Source of the DNA: Theobroma cacao | Lineage: Eukaryota > Streptophyta > Magnoliopsida > Malvales > Malvaceae | Length of the DNA: 64,000 nucleotides | Assembly (NCBI RefSeq): GCF_000208745.1 | Contig: NC_030850.1 | Coordinates: 9,658,623 to 9,722,622 of the forward strand | Direction of reading: 5' to 3' | Shown here: positions 48,420-61,352 of the stretch, piece by piece | How the letters are laid out: each line of letters begins with the position of its first letter | Position numbering within the stretch: the stretch's first letter is position 1 | Position numbers and translations under genes: made by a program | Notes under the pieces: model-generated | The model's input: the letters and a program-made list of their open reading frames with translations, nothing else | Told to the model about the DNA's origin: nothing | Databases searched by the model: none

Positions 48420-51261
48420 TTACAGAGGAGATGGATCTTTCACACAGTGCATGGTATCTGGCAGTAAATTATGACTAATTGGCTTCAAACCTCTTCTAAA
48501 CCACCGATTTATGAGGGTCAGCTCTAGTCTCCGAACCTGCAAACATTTAGTCTCTCCCATTATAATTCATACGAATTTGAAAGAAATAACAGAAATCAAC
48601 ACATACTAACAAAATAATACCAAAGCAGAGACGCAGGGAAGTAAAATACAAGCCAAAATATTAAAACAATCGCAAATCAACCTTCACCAAGATCTTATCT
48701 GCACCCTATACTATTTCATTTTTTTTTTTTTGAAAGTTATACTATTTCATCTTAAAATGCAATGTACACGTGTTTTCCATTTAAAACAATAACAAACTCA
48801 GGAAAAAGAAAAAAGAAAGAAGAAGAAGAAAAAGAGAGTTAACTTTTATATATTAAAAGATCCAACAGCGATGGAGTGGCCACGCCAAACCCTACTCATC
48901 AATCAAGTTTGGACTTCAAGTTCTCTCCTTAACACCTTGCAGTTAACTCTTAAATCCATTCTCCTTGCAGTGAATAGCCTTCCTCCAACATGGTTCTCAT
49001 AATTGTAATTAATAGAAAAAATGGAAAGAGGATTCAAAAATTATCCATGTTGTTCAGGAGATTTGTCAATCAAAATAACTACCTTGAAAACATGATGTGT
49101 ATCTACCAATGTGGGATTGATGATGGAGGTTTGTTGGCATGCAATAAAAACACTTAGGGAACGAATTTTTCCACGTAGGTGTAATTCTAATATAGTACAA
49201 ATAATGTACCCAATACCAAGAAAGCTTGAAGACAACATTTCACTTAAGAGGGAAGATGCAAGTCAACAGCTATTGGCAGAGACTTGATAGTTTCATCAAA
49301 GAAAAGAAAAACAAGCTCTAAGTGAGCCAAGAAACATGCTAATTGACAGCCCTACTAAAACAAATCCACCACATCTCATCATTATATATCTTATGTCTGA
49401 TTGTTGTATAAGTTGACATCCACCAAGAGTGATAGATTGAATTGTTGCAAAACCCTAAAAGACTTAATTTAGAAAGCTGATGCAATAAGGGAAAAAGACA
49501 GTCTCTAGTCACCATATGGTGACTATAATAATTTCAAAATAACAATTAAATAGATGTAAGGTCTTGTAAGAGAATGGAGAAAGATCCAATAACTATGGTC
49601 TTTATTAATGTTCTAAAAGTTAACTGCTAAGGCTCAATTTCAGAGACAAAAATCTTCTGCAGCAAGCTTCTCTCACAATAAGAGACCAAAGAAATATCAA
49701 GATACTTTCCCAGGGTTTGCATTCTAAATCTTTTCTGTTCAGAGCGTTCAATAAGGTGCTTCAGTGCATAAAAAGAAAAAAACAAAAAACAAAAACAAAA
49801 CAAAGCACAAAAGACAGAAAAACAAAACAAAAATGAAAGGAAACTAACCTGCCTAACAATGAATGGCTCCTCAACAAGACTCAGTGGCTCAGTTAATATA
49901 GTCAAAAACCCATTTCGATTTCCATAAACTACATCAGTGAAGGGCCGATCACCCACCTGCCATAAACATAAATTAGGTCACTAACGTAATCCGAAGTCAA
50001 ACACAAAAACAACTATCCAGCAGGTTCAATCACCCTTTGCATACCATGATAAGTTGCGATGATTGACATCCAAAGTGTTTCTCGATTTCTTCAGCTGTTC
50101 CAGCTGGTTTCTTCACCCCTAGAAAGACATGTCAGATAGACACACTAATCAATTCTAGATAAACCAAACGCTTTTAGCATAAATTAACAATAACTCATAT
50201 TAATGTGTGCTAAACCTACAAATAAAATTTAGCAACAATTGAAAATCCCAAGCCATTTACATGCTTAGTGTTTTAACATAGAAATGAAACTGCAACATAC
50301 AGTTAAAAGATTAATATATTTATTCATGAATGGTATAGAAATGAATTTGGTAACAGACGTAAAGTAAATGCTTAAACTGAGAAAGAACACTTACTATGCC
50401 TTATGACTTTAATACCAATAGTCCCCTCTAGTTTTTTGGCCTTCGAACCATCATGATCATACTCTAAAAGACCTTAATTCATCATAACGAGGAGGAAAGG
50501 GGCAAAACATCAACATATTGCACAGAAACACAATCAGCAAGAGTTAAAACAGGAATCAATATAAAAGAGTAAAGGCAAAAGTTACCAGCAGAGTTACTAA
50601 ACACGGCGATATCAGGACCAAACACATCTTTGCACTGCTCAATAGAAGGCTCAAGAGGAGGCCAAAGCGTCAAAGAATAAGGAGCAGTAATCGTATTATC
50701 CTTATCGAAAACAACACCTTTGAACCCTCTTCTGTGCAGCTCATTCCAATCAATGCACCTTATATCACGCACTGCAACATGGGGCAACGCCAAGTGACGG
50801 TCTCTAACGAACACTCCAACCGACGAAACAATGCCTTCAACATTGATTCTTTGTCCCACCGCAGCTTTCAAATCTGTCCACCACATGTTTGTGAAAATAA
50901 CTCCGAGGAAATGCCAAAATTTGGTCTTTCTGGGGTGTTTGTTCTCTTCTTTATCTTCGTTTTGGGGATCTGGGTCTTGGTTATTTACGTTGATTTTGCT
51001 AAAGGAAGAGTAAAACTGGTCAAGGAATGTGGATTTCTGATCTGGGTATGTGTGGCTGTTTGTCCTGTTCTGGTTCTCTTGTTGGGGTTTGCTGAAATTG
51101 CTAGTTGTCGTGGGGAGAGTTAAAGAACAGAGGTTTCTGATGTGGGATTGGTTCCTGGGAAAAGAAAGATTGGAGGGATTTTCTTTGAAATGGAAATGAA
51201 GGAAGCGGTTGGGGACGGGATAACAGCAGTTGGGGAATGCAGCAACTGCAACCGGCTGCAT
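48420..51261 (-). CDS. PGPP1: Phosphatidylglycerophosphate phosphatase, HAD family, plastid type
   Basis: Dephosphorylates phosphatidylglycerophosphate to phosphatidylglycerol, a thylakoid lipid. It corresponds to Arabidopsis At3g58830 (PGPP1) and the yeast Gep4 family. Five exons, 51261-50586, 50472-50395, 50118-50045, 49956-49849 and 48536-48420, have GT-AG borders and consistent phases and give 350 aa (Arabidopsis about 343). The start is the ATG at 51261; the frame opens two codons earlier but at TTG. Residues 1 to about 75 are rich in S, N and T and poor in acidic residues, like a chloroplast transit peptide. HAD motif I is DKDNT (186-190, catalytic D186 and D188), motif II is SNSAG (222-226), motif III probably uses K254/K255, and motif IV is GDRPFTD (278-284). 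All are intact. Intron 4 (49848-48537, 1.3 kb) holds the micro-insertion at 48707-48750. Confidence 0.94.
48707..48750 (-). mobile_element. Micro-insertion ACTTTC + poly(A), inverted, with target duplication
   Basis: TATACTATTTCAT is at 48707-48719 and again at 48738-48750. Between them are 12 T and GAAAGT, which on the minus strand is ACTTTC plus A12. This is the same short tag and tail as at 36570-36616, with a different 13-bp target, so it is a separate insertion event of the same kind. It lies in intron 4 of the phosphatase gene, with its tail in the gene's sense direction. Confidence 0.65.
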
Positions 51262-52033
51262 CTCCAATGTGTTGTTATAATTTCTCGATAAAGAAGGGCA
51301 TTTTCAATTTTTTTTTTCATTTCAAGTGAAGTTGTGGTAACCTTTTTTTCGAGACAGTTGGCTTGGTTTGCAAGTCGGAGCCTTTGAGGGACCGTCGATT
51401 GCCACTGCCATCTATCGTAGATCTCTTTCCCTTGATTTTACCATCTAACCTTCTAGTTATACAGTGGACTGTAGTTTAGCCAATATTTAATAAATTTAAA
51501 TTTCTAATATTGAGCAGATTGGTCTGAATTTACATTTGAAAAAGAAACATTAATTATAAAAAAATCAAATTATATCAATGTAAAATTAATTAATTTTTCT
51601 TCCTTTTATAATTTCAGATCAATTATTATTTTAGTAAATCAATCGTTAGATTTAATACTATGTTTGTATTCATTACATACTTAAAATTTTGAATTAATCA
51701 TATATAATTATTATTTATATGAATTGAGATTTTTTCAATATATGTTTAATTATCAAAATTTCATGAACAGTTAAATAATTATAATTATCTTTAACTTTTG
51801 ATACGCACGGTATTTATGAATAAAATATAAAATTTAAGAGTTAAATTTGTTTTAAATATGAAATAATATATTAGAGATAGATTTATTATTTGCTTAACAA
51901 AAACATGCCTCTCAAGCGTTGAGTAAGTTACAATACCTTTTATAGTTAATTTTTATATATGATTTATATTTAATACATTGATAATATATTTATAAAATGT
52001 TGTCACCTTATTAACAAGTTAAAACTAAAACTC
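51262..52033. other. Phosphatase upstream region and intergenic DNA
   Basis: The first 150 bp are less AT-rich and should contain the PGPP1 leader and promoter; no clear TATA box was found. The rest is AT-rich with no gene. Confidence 0.5.
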
Positions 52034-52665
52034 TAACAGCATGTTTGATTTTGAATATTCGTACCTTCATTTGGTTGCCAAATGGCCTAAAGAATAGTCA
52101 TTCTCCCGCAATCACTATTTTTCAAAATTACCCAAAATCAAAGATAAGCTACTCCTAATCCCTTATGGTATTTATTATTCCATGGTTGGGGAATAGCTTC
52201 TAAAATTAATAAGACAAAAATACTCTTTATAAGTGAAACGATAAAAAAATTTAAGTTTTTAATTATATATTATAAAAATTAATATTTTAAATTTAAAAAT
52301 TAATTAAATTATTAATATTTTTAATCATAATAATTTTTAAATTATAAATAAAATATTAATATTTAAATTATAAATTATTAATATCTTTAATAAATTATAA
52401 ATCATTGATATTTAAAAAATAAAATAAATAAAAATAGATAATTATATATTATAAAAAATATTTTTTATTTTTTATTTATTCTTTTGTTATTCCAAAATTT
52501 TTTTTACTCACTAAACATTGAAATAAATCATAGTAGCAATGCTTACCTTATTTCATTCCGTCAACCAAACTAAATAATAACATTTTCATTCTATTCCTAC
52601 CTTATTTTATTTTTATAAAATTCTTATTCTATTTCATTCTATTCTACAAACTAAACGCGCCCTAA
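52034..52665. mobile_element. Possible MITE with GCRYGTTTG-type ends
   Basis: The left edge TAACAGCATGTTTGATTTTG and the reverse complement of the right edge, TTAGGGCGCGTTTAGTTTGT, are similar inverted termini of a kind common in plant MITEs. Inverted TTCATTTGG / TCAACCAAAC-type blocks lie further in. The core is AT-rich. No sure target duplication. Confidence 0.45.
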
Positions 52666-53182
52666 GGTACTAAATATTAAAAATTTCCATAGAAACTAAA
52701 TTAAAAAAATTCTCTCTCCAACCTCCAACACAACAGTTCTTTTCTTGTTCTCCTCTTGCTATCTCTGTCTAAATCCATCATCCTCTTTCTCAAGGCCTTA
52801 GCCAATTAAAGTACCCTTTATTGCTAATTTTTATATATTTGTATACATTGGTATTCTCTTATATTGTTCTTTATTTCTTTTTATTTCATTGTCTATTTTC
52901 TTCTCTCATCCTTGGGTAAATTGCACCTCAAGGTACTAGACCTTTATATTGATTACCTGGTAGTTCTTAACATTTAAACCATTCCAATTGAGTACTTAAC
53001 ATCAAAATTTGAAACAATTGTCATCCAATCACTTACATGATATGTCAACACCACACAATATTGACTCACACGAGTTAGTCAACAACAATATCAAATTAAA
53101 TTCTTAAAAAAATCACTTACAAGTAAGTGAATTGAGTCACATTTTAGCTTATTGTTATAATAAAAATATAAATAAATTTACT

Positions 53183-53213
<31 letters not shown>

Positions 53214-53218
53214 ATATA
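52666..53218. other. Intergenic spacer ending in (TA)n
   Basis: No gene. It ends in a TA microsatellite (about 53182-53218), the insertion target of the next element. Confidence 0.5.
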
Positions 53219-53443
53219 TGTAAATTGAATCTCTAAATCCATGTGTGAATATTAAAACACCAAAAGAATCAATTATTTATTCCATACCTATTTGATTCAT
53301 AGAGGTAACCATTGCTCGCAGCGGAAAGATAGAAAATTTCTGATTAAGGCTAGATCTTCCTCTTCACACTTATCTATTATTTGTGGCGGCTCTCAATGGG
53401 CAAATACCGTTAAGTTAGAAGGGAAGAGGGGATTTAGCCATAA

Positions 53444-53495
<52 letters not shown>

Positions 53496-53723
53496 AACAA
53501 AACCCTAATACTAACCTTCCCATTAAAAGAGTACTGGGCCAAAGCCTACCCAACTACCAAACCACACTAACCCAATTAGACGTGCAAAGCCCATCATTAA
53601 CTGATCACTTTAATATTAATTGGACTGTCATGCTTTGTTTCACAACGAGACTAAACTATCATTTTGTTTTATTAAGCCAAAATTACCAATTAATGAAAGC
53701 CCACATAATAGAAAATTCTAACA
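53219..53723 (-). repeat. 3' LTR of the minus-strand copia element
   Basis: 505 bp. Longer than its partner mainly because a TA run inside it (about 53447-53490) has expanded. Confidence 0.9.
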
Positions 53724-54396
53724 TTCTCCTACTTGGGCAATATTAATTGGAGTTTATTTTGACTTTGAAAAAATACTTTAGAAAACAAAACTCCAGACTA
53801 ATTAACTTAATTTTAATGTGACCACAATTTAAAAATATTTAGCCCTTAGAAACAACGTCTTAATGATCTTATCCAATAAAAACATTTAATTCTGAATTAT
53901 AGTAGTCATTATGCCACTTATTGACATAAAACCAATCCATAGTTACAAGTACTAGTGATCTTATCGACAGTGGATTTCAGTGTAGTTGTGTAGCAAGAGA
54001 ATAACATCCAAATGTGATCTTAATGTGTTATTTCCATTGTCGATCCTCTTGTTGATTTCTTTAAACCTAGTGAGAAATCTATTTGGCATTGACAACATGC
54101 CTGTATGTCTCCTACTTATCATTGAGATTCCTTGCTAATATCATTCATGAGACGTACTAATAAAATCACTCTTGAGATAGACACCAATCTCAGGATTTCA
54201 TAAAGCATATATGCGAAATAGCAATTAGATGTACATGTACAAATAATACCAAATAATAGCATGGATTATCAATTAACAATGATCATCAACAAATATCAAA
54301 TTAAACATCTTATGAATGTTTAAAACAAGTAGAAAAGGTCTCATTACAACTAAATGTAAACCATGATGTGAGAGTTATATAAATAACATACTCCTA

Positions 54397-57300
54397 TTAA
54401 CTAAGTGCATCAAAAGACCCCAAAATACCCATGCTTTCAACATGTCTACTAAAAACTGTAGGTCTTAACCCCTTAGTCAAAAGATCATCCAACATGTTGT
54501 CAGTGTCAATGTACTCAACAACAATGTCACCATTTTTAACAATATCCTTAACCTTCATATATTTTATCTTAAAATGTTTGGATCCACTAATCTTTGTTGT
54601 TCTTGGTGAACAACAGAACAGACATATTATCACAATAAATTTTAAAAGGTCCAAAGATGGAATCAACAACACATTGCCCAAAAATAAGATTTTTAAGCCA
54701 AATAACCTGCGTGCCAGCCCCATAACAAGCAACAAACTTAGCTTGCATAATAGAGGAAGCTTAGAGCGTTTGCTTAACACTCTTTCAAGAAATTACTCCT
54801 CCAGCTAACAAAAAAATACCTTAAGGTGGACTTCATGTCATCTTGACAACTAGTGAAGTTAGAATTTGTAAAACCAATAATCTCAAGGTCGTCCACCTTT
54901 CTGTATGCTAGCATATAATCTTTAGTTTTTTGTAAGTATGTTATCACTTTCTTAGTAGCAACCTAATGATCCAGATCAAGATTAGTAAAATATTTGCCAA
55001 GAATCCCCACTACAAAAGCTATGTTTGGTTTAGTGCAAACTTGTGCATACATAAAGCTTCCTATTGCACTAGAATAGGATATGCCTTTCATAGATTCTCT
55101 CTCTAAATCATTTTTCGGACATTGACTAAGTTTAAACTTATCACCTTTCACAATAGGTACATCCCCAACCTTACAATTATGCATGTTGAATCTGCTTAGC
55201 ACACAATCAATGTATGTCTTTTGGGAAAGCCCTAATAAATTTCAAGACCTATCTCTGCATATTTCAATCCTAAGTGCAAATGAGGCATACCAAGATCTTT
55301 CATGTCGAAAGTCTTAGACAATAACTGCTTAGTTTTATGAAGCAATCCAACATCATTACTGGCTAGCAAGATATCATCCACATACAGCACAAGAAAAATG
55401 AACTTACTCCCACTGATCTTAAGGTATATGCACTAATTAACTTTATTTTCCTCAAAACCCATGGAAGTAACTATCTTATCAAACTTTAAATACCATTGTC
55501 TAAAAGCTTACTTCGAACCATAAATGGACTTCTTAAGTCTACATACCAAATTTTCACTCCCTGATTCCTGAAATCCTTCAAGTTGAACCATATAAGCTTC
55601 CTCTTCAAGGTTACCATTCAAGAAGGCTATCTTCACATCCATTTGATAAAGCTTTAAATCAAAATGTGCTACTAAGGCTATAATGATTCTAAAAGAATCT
55701 TTGGAAAATACTAGTGAAAAAATCTCATTATAATCTACTCCCTCTCTTTGAGTAAATCCCTTTGTCATCAACTTAGACTTAAACCTCTCAAGTTTTCTCT
55801 TAGAATCTTTCTTGATCTTATACACCCATTTGCAACCAATTGGCCTACATCCCTTTGGAAGTTCAACTAGTTCCCAAACCCCATTCAGAGCCATAAAACT
55901 CATCTCATATTTCATTGCATCCATTGACATAGCAAATTGGGGACTGTTAATGATATCACTAAAAGTCATAAGGTCCACCACATTACTGATATCATAATCA
56001 CTCTTTCCCAGAAAAACCATGTAATTATTAGGAATAGTAGACTTCTTTTGCCTAGAAGATCTCCTTAAAGGCACCTTAACCTCATTTTCCTAAATAGGAT
56101 GAACATCAATAAGAGTAAGAACAGGATATTGAGGAGGAAGATTTACATCATGTTACCCAAGATCCTTTCTCATAATAACCACAAGTACTATACTACCATT
56201 GTGAAGCTGGTAAAGGAATGGTTACATCTCTGATAGGCTCACTACCATCAACAACTTCAATCATAGTATTATCAGCAACATCTAACTATAGAAATTTTGC
56301 CACTTGTAATTCTACAATTTTAGTTCCACATGTAGGCAAAAAGAACTTATATCCTTTAGAATGGTCTGGGTAACCTATGAAATAGCAACAAGTAGTTCTG
56401 AGTTTAGTTTTTCTTTCAGAAGGATTATAAATTTTAACTTTTGCAGGACATCCCAAAACTCAAAAATAGTTCAAACTGGGTTTCTGATCAATCCATAACT
56501 CAAAAGGTGTTGTAGAAACAGACTTACTAGGCACTCTATTAAGAACATACAAAGCAATTTTAATGGCTTCACCCTAAAAGGACTCGAGAAGGTTAGTCTT
56601 ACTCATCATACTCCTCATTATTTCCTTAAAGGTGCGATTCCACCTTTCGGCCACATCATTCTATTAAAGACTACCAAGCATGGTATATTATGCAATAATT
56701 CCACACTCTTGTAAGTATTTGGCAAATGGTCCCATGTGCTGTCCAATTGTACCATGTTTGTCATAATACACACCCCCTAGTTAAACCTAACAATTTTGAT
56801 AACTTTCCCTAATCGTTTCTCTACCTTAGTTTTGAAAATTTTGAATTTTTCATAAGCATTAGATTTTTCATCTATTGAGTAAAAGTAACCATAACGAGAG
56901 AAATCATCAATAAAGGTAACAAAATACTTGTTACCACAAAAGGTAAGTGTAAAAAGTCCACTAATATCAATGTGCATAATTTTCAAAAGGTCCTTATTAC
57001 GAGTTGCCTCTTTTTTCTTAGTCTTAATCATTTTACCCCTTATGCAATCTACACAAGTGTCTAACTTTTCAAAATAAAGATTAGGAAAAATGTCATCTTT
57101 TATCAAACTTTTAACTCTTTTATTAGAAATGTGACCTAATCTTTTATGCCACAGTAAGGAAGAGTTTTCTTTAATAAAAGATCTATTAGACATAATATTT
57201 TCAACATTCATGCAACTATATTCATTATTAGGGACCAAGCACAATCTATGTCAATTATCAACTAGCTTAAACTCTCTAATGACTTTAGAATTTAAAAGCA

Positions 57301-58554
57301 AGTCAATGTTTCCATCACTAATGCCAAAATAATAACCAAGCTTATCCATAACAGAAACTGAAATCAAATTTTGGCTAAATATCGATACATGAAAAACATT
57401 TTCCAAAACAAGTTCAAAACCAGACTCTAAATTTAAACTTATGGTTCCTACACGACTAACATCTACTTCAGCATTGTTTCCAACTTTAAGCTTGGCCTCT
57501 CTCTCACTTAGCTTCCATTTGCTTTTGAACCCCTGTAGTGTAACAACAACATGAACAGTTGCACCACTATCAAGCCACCATGAATTTGGTGGTGCACTTA
57601 AAAAATAGGATTCAAAACAAACTAAAGCTAATGACTTACCTTCTTGTTTATTCTTTTTCTCTAACCAAGACTTATACTTAGGGCATTCATGTTTCATGTG
57701 ACCTTTCTTCTTGCAGGGAAAGCACCTAACCTCTTTCCTTATGACAGCTTTAGGACCTCTTACCCCTTTAGTCTGACCATTACCATGCCCTTTATTGTCT
57801 TGCTTAGGAGCATTATAGGTTTCTTAAAATTCTTCCAATAATAAGGTTTGGAATTTGTGGCAAACAAGGCACTCTCATTTTTTTTGTTTTGGAGTTTTTC
57901 TTCCTTAGAAACGCACTTAGAAATAAGGTCGTTAACACTTCAAACCTCATTCACAACATTACAAGCAGTTTTAATTTGGGTAAACTCAATAAGTAAGGAA
58001 TTAAGGGCATGATGAACAATAAACTTGTTAGGACTAACCTTCTCGAGTCCTTTTAGGGTGAAACCATTAAAACTGCATTGTACGTTCTTAATAGAGTGCC
58101 TAGTAAATCTGTTCCTACAACACCTTTTGATTATGGACTGGTAGGAAACCTAGTTTGAACCATTTTCATGATAAAATCCATAACCCCTCCAACATTGTCA
58201 TACTTCATACTCGCAAGCTAACTCATAAGGTTCCAACCTTAGACTTATTGGATTTTGATATCTTTCACCTACTGCTTCATAAAGTTCTTTAGCAATTTCA
58301 GTCTTTTGTAACCCACTCAATAGATGCTCAGAGACAAATCTCTTAATGGCATGCATACACATGTGATTTGCTCTATCTCATTTAGCAAAGAACTCTTTTT
58401 CCTTAGTAGTGCTCTTATCAATAAAGGCAACAGGCTTATCAACACACAAGGCTATGTCTATTTCACTCATGACCAAGGCAAAAGACAAATCTTCATTCCA
58501 TCTCTTAAAATTAGACCCATTAAGAGTCTCAATAGTAGTTTGATTATTACTCAT
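54397..58554 (-). pseudogene. Copia gag-pol polyprotein, disrupted
   Basis: Starts at ATG 58554 (MSNNQTTIETLNGSNFKRW, typical copia gag) and is soon stopped. Order downstream: zinc knuckle CKKKGHMKHEC (about 57720-57685); intact protease motif WWLDSGATVHV (about 57580); pre-integrase LWHKRLGHISN and integrase with DISG and FIDDFSRYG (57244-56777); RT with W-V-Y-K-I-K, Q-M-D-V-K-I-A-F-L-N-G (56074-55508) and an intact Y-V-D-D-I-L-L (about 55385); then RNase H to 54397. Multiple stops and frame changes fall between these blocks. Unlike the element at 39017, the protease and RT active-site residues are preserved. Confidence 0.9.
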
Positions 58555-60147
58555 AGTAAATGTCACTGTTTAAGACAATCAATGCAACTATTAGTTAATT
58601 GAGTAATAACGAAATAATTAGCAACAATCCATAATGTGTTAAAAGAAAATAATTGAAGAGTCCAGGAGCAAACTCCCCTTTGAGTAGAGAATATGACATG
58701 TTAATAGACACTTTCCACACAAAATTAATATGAGAATATTCTAGTTTTCGAAAAGCTTATCCCCTTTGGGCAGACAGACCTTCTAAACCGATATACATTC
58801 AATCATGATACTTCATGTCCCACTCTAAATTACCCTACACAATAACCCCTTTTGGACAGGTAATTGTATAAAGCAATTTAAAAAAAAATTATCCCGTAAC
58901 CTTTTGCTTAAGAAAATAATCCATTAATTTCAATAAATGAGCTAGTTTGACAGCCAAACACTTACATCAATTAATAAAAAAATTTCTTAAACCAGAAATT
59001 AATTATTTGCTCGAATTCCTTAATTTGCATACTCAGCCCATATATGCAATGAACCATTCATGCTAAGATACTAAGCTTGGGTATATCTCATTTGATCCCA
59101 AATAGGATTCGTTGCAATAAAACATAAGGTCTTGAACCTTTTTTTTTTTTAATACAATATATTCTCTAAATTATGTATATAATTTCAACCCAAGAGTGTA
59201 CAAATTTAGAAACTAATCTAAGAAGAGTACATATAACTATTCAACTCAAACATATGCATATTATCTTTCTATCACTTGCATTCTAAAAATATCTTACTAG
59301 AAATATTCAGAATAATTAATTAAATGTACATGAAATTAAATAAATATTAAATGTGCATTAAAAATTCAAAAAAATAGTACAACATATAGAGTTTGGCAAG
59401 TGGAGATGAACTGCCAAAAAATATTTTAAAAATTATAGGCCTAATGGACCCCACGTGCCTCACACTTCGCTCTTGAAAGTGGGCTTCGTTGCCCAACAAA
59501 TTTTTTCTATTTCTTCAACTTTTAATTGGGTCAAATCTGACTCAATTGAATCAAATTCGACCATTTGGATCTTTATGCTAATTTCTCTCTAATTTTTGAC
59601 TTTTTAAGTATTTTTGATGAAATTGATCCTAATAAATCTCAATTAAGACTTTGTTTTATAATGTCCATGCATTAAAACTCATTAAAAAACTACAAACCCT
59701 AGATCAATTAATCAAGAAAATTAATTTTGAAAACCCATTCTTAACTAGTTTTAAGTTTTCTTCAAAATTGGTTGCAATACATTTATGTTTTATATAATTT
59801 GACTTAGATATCAGCTTTATAATATATGTAAGTTGATTTTAAGAATCCAATTTAAATTAAAACATATAAAATATAAGTGATTAATCAAAAACTAGATTTT
59901 GAGTTTTATGTTTAAACCCAAAACTTACTATCCAATTCCTATCTCTACAATACGAGTGATGAGAAAAAAAGTTTATACAAAATTAATCTATGTATTGTAA
60001 GGAATAAAAGCCCTAACCTTATCTTCAGAAACAATAACCAAAAAACAAATTTTCAACAATCAAAAATAAGTATGCCCTAACATATAATTTTACAAAATAA
60101 TTTCATTAAAATTTTAAATTTTGTTGGGTTTTAATTTCACACAAGTT

Positions 60148-60159
60148 GCTCTGATACCA
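60148..60159 (-). other. Primer-binding site
   Basis: The minus strand reads TGGTATCAGAGC two bases after the end of the 5' LTR, an initiator Met tRNA-type site. Confidence 0.85.
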
Positions 60160-60161
60160 CA

Positions 60162-60611
60162 TGTAAGTTGAATCCCTAAATCCATGTATGAATATTAGAA
60201 CACCAAAAGAATTAATTATTTATTCCATACCTGTTTGATTCATAGAGATAGTTATTGCTCGCAGCGGAAAGATAGAAAATTTCTGGTTAAGGCTAGATCT
60301 TCCTCTTCGCACTTCTCTATTGTTTGTAGTGGCTCTTAATAGGCAGATACCTTTAGGTTAGAAGGGAAAAGTGGACCTAACCATATATATATAATAAACA
60401 AAACCCTAATACTACTAGTCTCCTATTAAAGACGTACTGAGCCAAGGCCTACACAACCGCTAAACCACACTAGCCTAATTCGACGTGAAAGCTCATCATT
60501 AACTGATCACTTTAATATTAATTGGGCTCTCAATAGGACTAAATTATCAGTCTGTTTTATTAAACTAAAATTACCAATTAATAGAAATCCACGTAATTGA
60601 AAATTCTAACA
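60162..60611 (-). repeat. 5' LTR of the minus-strand copia element
   Basis: 450 bp, TG...CA. Scattered substitutions and indels relative to 53219-53723 show the insertion is not recent. Confidence 0.9.
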
Positions 60612-60616
60612 ATATA

Positions 60617-61352
60617 AACCCCTTTTTTCAAGTTTATATTCAAAACCAATAAAAGAAAACACATAATACAATGCTATTAAATTGATAAATTCGTCAAATT
60701 AAGTTCACTGTAGCTTAAAAAAAAAAACCTCAATGGAGTCGGTTGAAATGAGCCCCATTGAACTATATATAGCTAGCTCTATCCTAATTAAACAAAATGA
60801 TACTGATTATAATATAGATTTATAGGTGAAATACATCATTCTCCTTTTTATACATAGAGCTTTAATTAATATTATATTTCAATTCTTTTGAAGGGATCGA
60901 CCATGGGTTATACTTGAATTGTTAAATTCAACATCTGGCTGGTAAACTGAAATCTCATGTCACTTTTTCTCTTAGTAAAACAAGGACCAAAATTAACGGA
61001 TTAAAGAATATATACCTGTAGTGAATACCAATTGCAAAAAAGTGGAGGGAATTACCGAATTGGTCCAAGTAGTATCACCAAGTATATATTTTTGGGAAAT
61101 GGAAAATAAATAGCTTTTCCAAGTAGTAATTTGCTAGCTGTTTGTCAAGGACTTTGATGACCATACGTCGCCAAGCAAGAACTCAAGAAAGCATTAAGGC
61201 TGATCTGCTTTACTTAATTGTAAATGGGAACCAGAGCTGATTTATTGAATTGTAATATTTGCAGAAATAATTAAAGAATAAAGAATTTCATGGACAATTA
61301 CATGTTTTATGTGAGGGGTAGTACAGTGTAACATTTTGTGGGTGTAATATCA
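60617..61352. other. Intergenic region 3' of the XTH gene
   Basis: No gene. Its right-hand part should contain the XTH 3'UTR; I could not place a polyadenylation site. Confidence 0.5.

Larger units (their letters stand above)
53219..60611 (-). mobile_element. Ty1/copia LTR retrotransposon, full length but decayed
   Basis: 7393 bp. LTRs are at 53219-53723 and 60162-60611, both TGTAARTTGAATC...ATTCTAACA. The 5-bp target duplication is ATATA (53214-53218 and 60612-60616). The element reads on the minus strand: next to its 5' LTR the primer-binding site TGGTATCAGAGC lies at about 60148-60159, and before its 3' LTR there is a purine-rich AAGTAGGAGAA (about 53724-53734). The region between primer site and gag is long (about 1.6 kb). 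Gag-pol is broken by stops. It does not interrupt a gene. Confidence 0.93.

Noticed and set aside
50734..51123. 129-codon plus-strand frame opposite the phosphatase gene
   Set aside because: Antisense of exon 1 of the HAD phosphatase, whose motifs and splice phases on the minus strand are convincing.
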